64,000 nucleotides of DNA from Haberlea rhodopensis (Eukaryota > Streptophyta > Magnoliopsida > Lamiales > Gesneriaceae): contig CAJQUN010000042.1 in assembly GCA_907163345.1 (NCBI GenBank), positions 4,197,043-4,261,042 of the forward strand, in the 5' to 3' direction. How positions within the stretch are numbered: the stretch's first letter is position 1; each line of letters begins with the position of its first letter. The notes under the pieces were generated by a model. The model did no database searches. It saw only the letters and a program-made list of their open reading frames with translations, and was not told the origin of the DNA. Position numbers and translations under genes: made by a program. Positions 57,626-64,000 of the stretch are shown piece by piece.

Positions 57626-57968
57626 AAGGTTAGTTTTTAAATGTTTTCAGAATTCGGGTTATTTTTGTAATTAATTGTTTTATTGGGGTTATTTAAATAA
57701 ATAACCCTACTTCAGTCGCATGAATATAAAACTTCAAAATTATGTTAATTCAGGAATATCTGTAAATATATTATAAACTATATAATATAATATTAATAAA
57801 AAAATATAGAGCTGTGTTAATTCAGGACATCAAATCAAAATTATAAAATAATACTATTTTAAAGTATCAGTATAAAAACTATAGAATACTATTTCAGAGT
57901 ATAATATGAATATAAAAACTACAAAATTGTATTAATTCGAGAGCCACAACAGATAAACTATAGAAATA

Positions 57969-58072
57969 CCGCAAAAATAGATATTATAGAATATAATATT
58001 TAATATATTGTACTATCGGACCGCAAAAATGGATATTATAGAATATAATATTTAATATATTGTACTATCGGA
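57969..58072. repeat. 52-bp tandem duplication
   Basis: Unit begins CCGCAAAAATRGATATTATA and ends TTGTACTATCGGA. The copies differ at one base (A/G). Confidence 0.9.
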
Positions 58073-58489
58073 AGAACAACTTAATGTATAAAAATATTAG
58101 TATGCAATACGATAAACTTCATAAGTGATTTCACAGACATAATTAAATAAAATGAAATTTTTGAAAATCTTAAAATAAAAGGATTCATGCTGATAACTGT
58201 ACAGAGAAGGAGTTGAGAAAATGAGTAAGGACTGAAAGGGCCGTAATATAAATCTATCCTTGCCCCGTTTGGTGTGGGGGATATGGTTAGTAATATTTGG
58301 ATTACTAACCATATCTATGTTTATTTTTCGTTTTTTAAAAAAAATTATCTTATTATTTATCAAATTTTAATCTCATTTTTACAACAAAATGACATAAATA
58401 TATTTTCTCACCTTTTTTCACTATCTCAAAATTTGAAATTCTCACAAAAAATTACAACTTATTTTCTACAACTTTATTATTATATTTAT

Positions 58490-59060
58490 ATTGTTTATTT
58501 CATTCTATTATTATTTTATTATATATGTATATATTATTATTATTATTATTATATTATTTTAAGTAATAATAATAATTATTATTATATGTTATTAATATAT
58601 ATTTTTATATATATTTTTTATATGCATATATGTATATATAAGTATATATATAAATTATATATTATGATTATTATTATATATTTATTATATATTATTTTAA
58701 TATAATATTTTATATATACGCTATTATTATATATATATATATATACATTCATATATATACATATATATATTATATATATTTTTATGTAGATTATTATTAT
58801 ATTGTATTATTGTTATTATTTAATAATAATATAATTATTATTAATATATAATCATCATATTATTGCATTATTATTAATATATTATATATTATTATATATA
58901 ATTATTTTAATATTATATATATATACTATTATATTATTTATTATTTTATTATTATATATGTTCATATATATATGCATATACGTATATCTATATCTGTATA
59001 TATATATTATATTATTATTTTAATATTTTGTATAGCTTATTATTATTATTATTATTCATA
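58490..59060. repeat. Compound (TA)n/(TTA)n microsatellite tract
   Basis: Nearly all A and T, with alternating TA, TTA and ATT runs. A similar tract continues on the other side of the small MULE (60790-60930), so the element landed inside it. Confidence 0.85.
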
Positions 59061-59072
59061 TGCGTAAATCTA

Positions 59073-60517
59073 GGGTTATTTAAAAAAATAACCCAAAAAA
59101 AAAATATTTTTAACAAAATAACCCATTTTAAAAATTGTTTACAAAGTAACCTGAGACGCCAACTCAATTGGCGTCTCCTAATGGAGACGCCAACTGAGTT
59201 GGCGACTCCTACTTTTTTTTTTTTTTTCTTATGTTGGAGACAGTTGGCGTCTCCAACAAAATTTTTTTTTTTTAATAAATGTTGGAGGCGCCAACTGAGT
59301 TGGCGCCTCCAACATATTTTTGTTTTTTTTTAATTTTTTAATTATTTTTTTTTATTATTATTAAAAATCAACCAAAATTCAATGTAGTGTTCAACGTCAA
59401 TCACTATCTCAAAAACTATTATTGATAATATAAATATTTTCTCAAATATATAATGTCTTGTGAACTGTCGGTTGAGTCCAATCATTATCTCATATTCAAA
59501 ATTCAAATAATAACGTTATCATGAGTTAGAATACTCACTTTGACCATTTAAAATTTTGAATCACATTCAAATAAGTATAAAATACTATCTTTTGATCTGA
59601 ACAAAGATTAATATGTGTCCCACTTGGATGTGTAGTTGAAGTTAGATGTGTAAATGAATCGAATCGAGCCGAATATGAAATTTTTTTAAGATTCGATTTC
59701 GGCTTGAAATAGTTATATTCGAACTCGGTTTGATTCAAAGTTCGAATAGTTTTAAAAATTTGACGCGAGTTCGGTTCGAAAAAATTCGAGCATGTTCGTG
59801 AGCTATTTAAACAATTTTTTTATTATCAAATTCTAAAAAAATTTGCAGCACGGAATGGCCGTCGCGGAACATTATTAAATTTTTTAAACATAAAATTTAG
59901 GGATGTCAATGAGACGGGTCTAAACTCTTACCCGTGTTAATAATGTTCCGCGACCGCCATTCCGAGCCGCTCGCGAACATGCTCGGGGCTCGGAATGGCG
60001 GTCGCGGAACATTATTAACACGGGCAAGAGTTTAGACCCGTCTCATTGACATCCCTAAATTTTATGTTTAAAAAATTTAATAATGTTCCGCGACGGTCAT
60101 TCCGTGCTGCAAATTGTTTTAGAATAACTGTTTAAATAGCTCACGAATCAAACCCGAGTTCGAATATAACTATTTCAAGCCGAAATCGAATCTTAAAAAA
60201 AATTCATATTCGGCTCGATTCGATTCATTTACACATCTAACTTCAACTACACCTCCAAGTGAGACACATATTAATCTTTGTTCAGATCAATAGATAGTAT
60301 TTTATACTTATTTGAATGTGATTCAAAATTTTAAATGGTCAAAGTGAGTATTCTAACTCATGATAACGTTATTATTTGAATTTTGAATATGAGATAATGA
60401 TTGGACTCAACCGACAGTTCACAAGACATTATATATTTGAGAAAATATTTGTATTATCAATAATAGTTTTTGAGATAATGATTGACGTTGAACACTACAT
60501 TGAATTTTGGTTGATTT

Positions 60518-60553
<36 letters not shown>

Positions 60554-60784
60554 TAAAAAATTAAAAAAAAAAAATATGTTGGAGGCGCCAACTCAGTTGG
60601 CGCCTCCAACATTTATTAAAAAAAAAAAAATTTTGTTGGAGACGCCAACTTCCAACAAAAAAAAAAAAAAAAAAAGTAGGAGACGCCAATTGAGTTGGCG
60701 TTTCAGGTTACTTTGTTAACAATTTTTAAAATGGGTTATTTTGTTAAAAATAATTTTTTTTTGGGTTATTTTTTTAAATAACCC
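59073..60784. mobile_element. 1.7-kb palindromic MULE of the same terminal family
   Basis: A perfect 9-bp target duplication GTAAATCTA (59064-59072 and 60785-60793). Both ends read GGGTTATTT and then AAAAATAACCC in inverted orientation, as in the large MULE. The terminal repeats extend inward over almost the whole element, giving arms of about 800-900 bp that meet near 59980. Palindrome units with the same CGCCAACT-AGTTGGCG core lie near both ends (59157-59315 and 60571-60705) with GGAGA/TCTCC or GGAGG/CCTCC arms. It encodes no protein and would need transposase in trans. Confidence 0.92.
59850..60106. repeat. Nested palindromes at the centre of the small MULE
   Basis: A 26-28 bp block containing GGAATGGCGGTCGCGGAACA occurs four times in alternating orientation: about 59852-59877 (+), 59938-59964 (-), 59992-60017 (+) and 60080-60105 (-). 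Between blocks lies GACGGGTCTAAACTCTTACC in matching inverted forms. Each half of the element is thus itself a palindrome inside the large one. Confidence 0.85.
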
Positions 60785-61000
60785 GTAAATCTATATATAT
60801 ATTATTATTTTAATATTATATATATTATGCATATAATATTATTATATATTATTATTTTAATATTTTACAATATATAATAATTACAATATAATATTTTTTT
60901 TATTATTATTATTTTTTATTTTTATTATAGTTCTGAGGGTATTTTAGTCATTTTACCAAATAATAAAATTTATCAAACACCTTATTCTCCAATCAAACAC

Positions 61001-61124
61001 GGGTTTGTCTTGGGTGCACCCAGTGTTTGGTGCACCCAAGACACATGTGTATCTATACATACATATAGATACACATGTATGTGTCTTGGATGCACCAAAC
61101 ACCGGGTACACCCAAGACAAATCC
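61001..61124. mobile_element. 124-bp hairpin MITE with 9-bp target duplication
   Basis: Arms of about 55 bp start GGGTTTGTCTTGGGTGCACC on the left and GGATTTGTCTTGGGTGTACC on the right in reverse. They meet at a short AT loop near 61055-61065. The flanks ATCAAACAC (60992-61000) and ATAAAACAC (61125-61133) match at 8 of 9 bases, which suggests a Mutator-type insertion. Inside each arm TTGGGTGCACC occurs twice. Confidence 0.8.
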
Positions 61125-61133
61125 ATAAAACAC

Positions 61134-61695
61134 AATATAACTTATCACACTTTATTTTTACAATCATTTCGTAACTTTTCAACATTTACATCATTTATCC
61201 CATCAATCACTTCAAGTTATGCCTTAATTGCATCAAGCCATATTAGAATACAGAAAAATCTAGGAAAACTCAAAAAATGTTTGTAGATCTAAAAAATACC
61301 CCAATTTTTGTTTTGTATTAGAAAAACTTATTCCAATATTTTTCATCCAAAAAAGATTGAAATCTGTCGAGGGCGTTCACATCCCTAGATCAAGAGCTCC
61401 GTAAACATAGTTTGTGAAAAACTTGTTCCGTGGATCTACTTGTACTAGACCATGCAGTGAACAAGGAACATTATCAATTTTTTAGAAACAAGAACCAATG
61501 ACAAAACACAAACGAAGACGATAAATGAGCAAGCATGGATTCAAAAATTAAAAGTTACTACCATGATTTGACAAAATTTATTGAAATCAAATTTCATCCA
61601 GGAAAAAAAGACATATTGACTAACAAGCATTCAAATACATAAAATGTAAACTTTCATACAGATAATTCTAACAATCCAATCTTCAACCCCAACAG
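61134..61695. other. 3' flank of the minus-strand gene
   Basis: Presumed 3' untranslated region and spacer; nothing else supported. Confidence 0.4.
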
Positions 61696-63337
61696 TTACC
61701 GCCGGAGTTGCCTCCTGGCCAGACCTGGTGGCCGTTTCGGGATGTAAACCTTATAGCTCACCTGGTAAAACATTCCCAAAAATCGATATCAGCATAAGAA
61801 CATGAAAATAGCACATTCAATCTAGCATATCATATATACATCTTAATGTGCTGTAGTATAATTCTTACCTGTACCATTTCGCCACCCCTCATTACAGACA
61901 TTGTCTTCTGCTCAAATTCAGACCCGTTCTTACCCTTGTCTTGCTGTTCTTTCGAGCTATGCTCTTCTGCGGCTTGATTATTAGTGACATTGACTGTAAA
62001 AAGAGAAGGAGCCATCTGTTCAGAGTCTGAATCTTTTTTAACCTCTGGGATAGTGGGTCTACTTGTCTTATCCGTCTCCTGCGAAAGAAAGCTATTCGGC
62101 TTGGTTGATCTGTTTTGAATATTATCATTCCTCGTAATGGATGATTCGTTAACATTTTCATTACTGGTGTTGATATTAATACTTTTTCGAGTAGCTTGAA
62201 GTCCCCCTTTGAACCTCCTCAGATTTTCCAGAGCTTTTTGCCTCAAAATTAACTCTAAACCATCCCCAACACCATCCTTCTTATCCTCATCCAAAGCGGT
62301 AAAATTAACAGAAACATGAATATCTTTTTCATTCTGAGAACTATTTGTACGAATCTCATGTGACTGAGAATCGTCAGCATTATATCCTTCACTTCCAATA
62401 TTTCCAGATTTCATTGGCAAAATCACTTTACTTTCAACATTTTCCACACTAATTCTCTTATTGGATGCACCATGTGATTGATCACCCGGCTCCTTTTTAG
62501 TCACTCCTTCATTACTGTCCATGCTTTTGGGAGATGGGTAATCATCATGATCAAATACAATTTCTTCTTTATGAGGATCTTTCTCCCATCCTTTTTCCAC
62601 TTCGTCAGTGGGTCGATTAACAATGGCAATAACTGATTTAAGCCGCCTAGAATTATCCACATGAACTAAAGCTTCATCACTTCGGTATACATTGATATCA
62701 TGGTCTAAAGCCAAGTCACTTTGGTCTACACTGACATCATAGTCTCTACAGGTATTACGAGAAGAACCACTTGGAGACCTTGCTTTGCGCTTTCTACGAG
62801 CCCTGTGAGACTCCCTACCTCCGGAACTTTTTATCTCCTTATCGAGCATCATTTTACTCCTTCGACGTTTACCATCTCCCATACTTCTTCTGCTTCTACT
62901 ATCACATGTGGAGAAGCTCTCTGAATCAGAGCTCGAAGAACCAGTAAAATGCCTTGTTGCTTTCTTCTTTAATGGTTTGTTCCTCAGCTTAACAACATGA
63001 TGTCTACTAGATCTTTTTCTTTTTCTCGACTCTGCATCAGAGTCGGGATTTTTGTATGTTTTTCGAGCCCTTTTCTTTCTAACCTGAGGTAGGGTTTTCC
63101 GTCTCTTATAAATCTTGTCATCATGTGTGGGCAAGGAATCAGAAGCTGAAGTCATTGAATAATCATCGGCATACAATGAAGCTGAATCATCACGACGTCG
63201 TTTCTTAGATTTATTTTTCCTGGTTCTATAATCAGATTCTGAAGATGTGGACCACTTAGATTTGGAACTTAAAGAAACAGAATCAGGACTGCGAAGAACC
63301 TTGGATTCCTTTCTCCTACTCTTCTTCTTCAATAACT
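61696..63337 (-). CDS. Basic, serine-rich nuclear-type protein, 3' exons only
   Basis: Family not firmly recognised. Two exons are visible: an internal exon at about 63337-61869 and the last exon 61761-61696, joined CAG|GT...AG|GTG in frame, giving about 490 + 21 residues. The first exon starts directly after a CTAG acceptor (63338-63340) and has no ATG at its head, so the true start lies upstream, beyond the window. The product has lysine/arginine/serine blocks (KNKSKKRRRDDSASLY, SRKRKRSSRHHVV, GDGKRRRSKMM, HRARRKRKARSPSGSS) suggesting several nuclear localisation signals and an RS-like character. An acidic middle follows, then a conserved-looking helical motif LELILRQKALENLRRFKGGLQ. The C-terminus is VMRGGEMVQVSYKVYIPKRP and ends LARRQLRR. 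A role in RNA processing is possible but only inferred from composition. Confidence 0.7.
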
Positions 63338-63340
63338 AGC

Positions 63341-63690
63341 AGTTTGAATTAAGAAGACTCAGGGTTAAGTCATAAACAGTAATAGATGATATACTCCGGC
63401 AGAACACAGCCCAAGTGCAGCCGGGTGGCATCAGTTTGGTGAGTACGAGAAAACAAATTAACTTTGATGTAAATACTAATTTTTCATTTCAACTGTTTTA
63501 AATGCACGTTAAATTTTCATTCACCGTATATTGGTTTTAAGATATAGAGTACGTTTATCTAAATAATATCCTCTACTTAGTAAATAAAGTTGCACGAATC
63601 CATTTGAAAACCAATTCCGACAAAATATACTAATCCACCTTGATACTCAGCAATAGAATGATACTACCTCGCCTTATTTTACTTGACCGA
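63341..63690 (-). other. Intron of the minus-strand gene
   Basis: Sequence upstream of the CTAG acceptor, without coding support. Presumed intron between the internal exon and exons beyond the right edge. Confidence 0.45.
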
Positions 63691-64000
63691 CCTCCCGACC
63701 TGCTTGGGTTAAAATGAAGACCATTCAACGCTGATTCTAACCTACTGATCTCCCGACCTGCTTGGGTTAAAATGAAGATCATTCAACCTGATTCTAACCT
63801 ACTGATCTCCCGACCTGCTTGGGTTAAAATGAAGACCATTCAACGTTGATTCTAACCTACTGATCTCCCGACCTGCTTGGGTTAAAATGAAGACCATTCA
63901 ACGCTGATTTTAACCTACCGATCTCCCGACCTGTTTGGGCTAAAATGAAGATCATTAAACGCTGGTTCTAACCTACCGACCTAATAAGAAGACCTAATTC
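63691..64000. repeat. 58-bp minisatellite
   Basis: Five or more head-to-tail units of about 58 bp, each containing TCTCCCGACCTGCTTGGGTT, AAAATGAAGACCATTCAACG and TGATTCTAACCTACTGA. The units are close to each other in sequence; one has lost two bases (63780-63790). The array runs up to the window edge. Confidence 0.9.

Larger units (their letters stand above)
41988..57707. mobile_element. 15.7-kb Mutator-like element carrying PMD and MUDRA genes
   Basis: A 10-bp direct repeat TACTTCAGTC flanks the unit (41978-41987 and 57708-57717). The termini are inverted repeats of about 100 bp, starting GGGTTTATTAATTAAATAAC on the left and GGGTTATTTATTTAAATAAC on the right, and sharing AAAAATAACCCGAA further in. 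Inside each end lies an array of palindromes with the core CGCCAACTSAGTTGGCG. Two genes converge: a PMD gene (+) and a MUDRA transposase (-). A 9.0-kb LTR element is inserted in the PMD exon; without it and its 421-bp duplication the MULE would be about 6.3 kb. MULE target duplications are usually 8-11 bp, which fits. Confidence 0.92.
57718..59063. other. AT-rich spacer with microsatellites
   Basis: No gene. Contains a 52-bp perfect-looking tandem duplication (57969-58020 and 58021-58072, one difference), and a long tract of mixed TA, ATT and TTA repeats from about 58490 to 59060. An open frame across the latter is low complexity. Confidence 0.6.

Noticed and set aside
58274..58705. 143-codon open frame rich in I, Y and F
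   Set aside because: Lies in a (TA)n/(TTA)n tract; composition alone explains it.

Overview
The window is nuclear DNA of a flowering plant, most likely a eudicot. It is AT-rich, its genes have many short introns, and it carries plant-only families: a SPA-type light-signalling protein, a RALF peptide, a plant MED22, a plant mobile domain (PMD) protein and plant MULE, copia, gypsy and RTE elements. No bacterial, organellar or viral genes were seen. The species cannot be named from the sequence.

Layout. 1-3800: relics of a copia element, a 44-bp minisatellite and an intact-ended hAT MITE. 3810-7677: SPA3/SPA4-like gene (+), seven exons, two apparent 1-nt frameshifts. 9586-16905: 12-exon DnaJ-type zinc-finger gene (+), fully open. 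18553-18903: RALF preproprotein (-), single exon. 19800-23550: LINE relics and MITE-like inverted repeats. 23810-40616: MED22 (+), three exons, whose 16.2-kb intron 1 holds a deeply nested transposon pile. 41120-41900: copia relic. 41988-57707: a 15.7-kb Mutator-like element (MULE) with a 10-bp target duplication. It carries a PMD gene (+), a MUDRA transposase (-) and arrays of hairpin-like palindromes at both ends. Its PMD exon is split by a very young 9.0-kb LTR retrotransposon. 59073-60784: a small palindromic MULE of the same terminal family with a 9-bp target duplication. 61001-61124: a hairpin MITE. 61696-63337: the 3' part of a basic, serine-rich nuclear-type protein gene (-), whose 5' exons lie beyond the right edge. 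63690-64000: a 58-bp minisatellite in that gene's intron.

The nest in MED22 intron 1 can be ordered. A chromodomain gypsy element (24457-39184) was hit in its left LTR by an RTE LINE, which was itself hit by copia-1 (26088-31019, TSD TTATC). The gypsy body was hit by copia-2, and a later deletion fused copia-2 to the gypsy RNase H. The right LTR was hit by a non-autonomous element with three LTRs and two internal regions (36590-39106, TSD AATAT).

The most unusual unit is the PMD/MUDRA MULE family. Its terminal arrays share the core CGCCAACTSAGTTGGCG, while the flanking arm bases change together on both sides, so dyad symmetry is kept. The same design recurs in the small palindromic element at 59-60.8 kb. 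A second oddity is the 421-bp perfect duplication of target sequence around the young LTR element inside PMD. A third, technical point is that many 1-nt indels lie in or next to homopolymers (SPA, copia-1, MUDRA, the young LTR pair), which may partly be assembly error.
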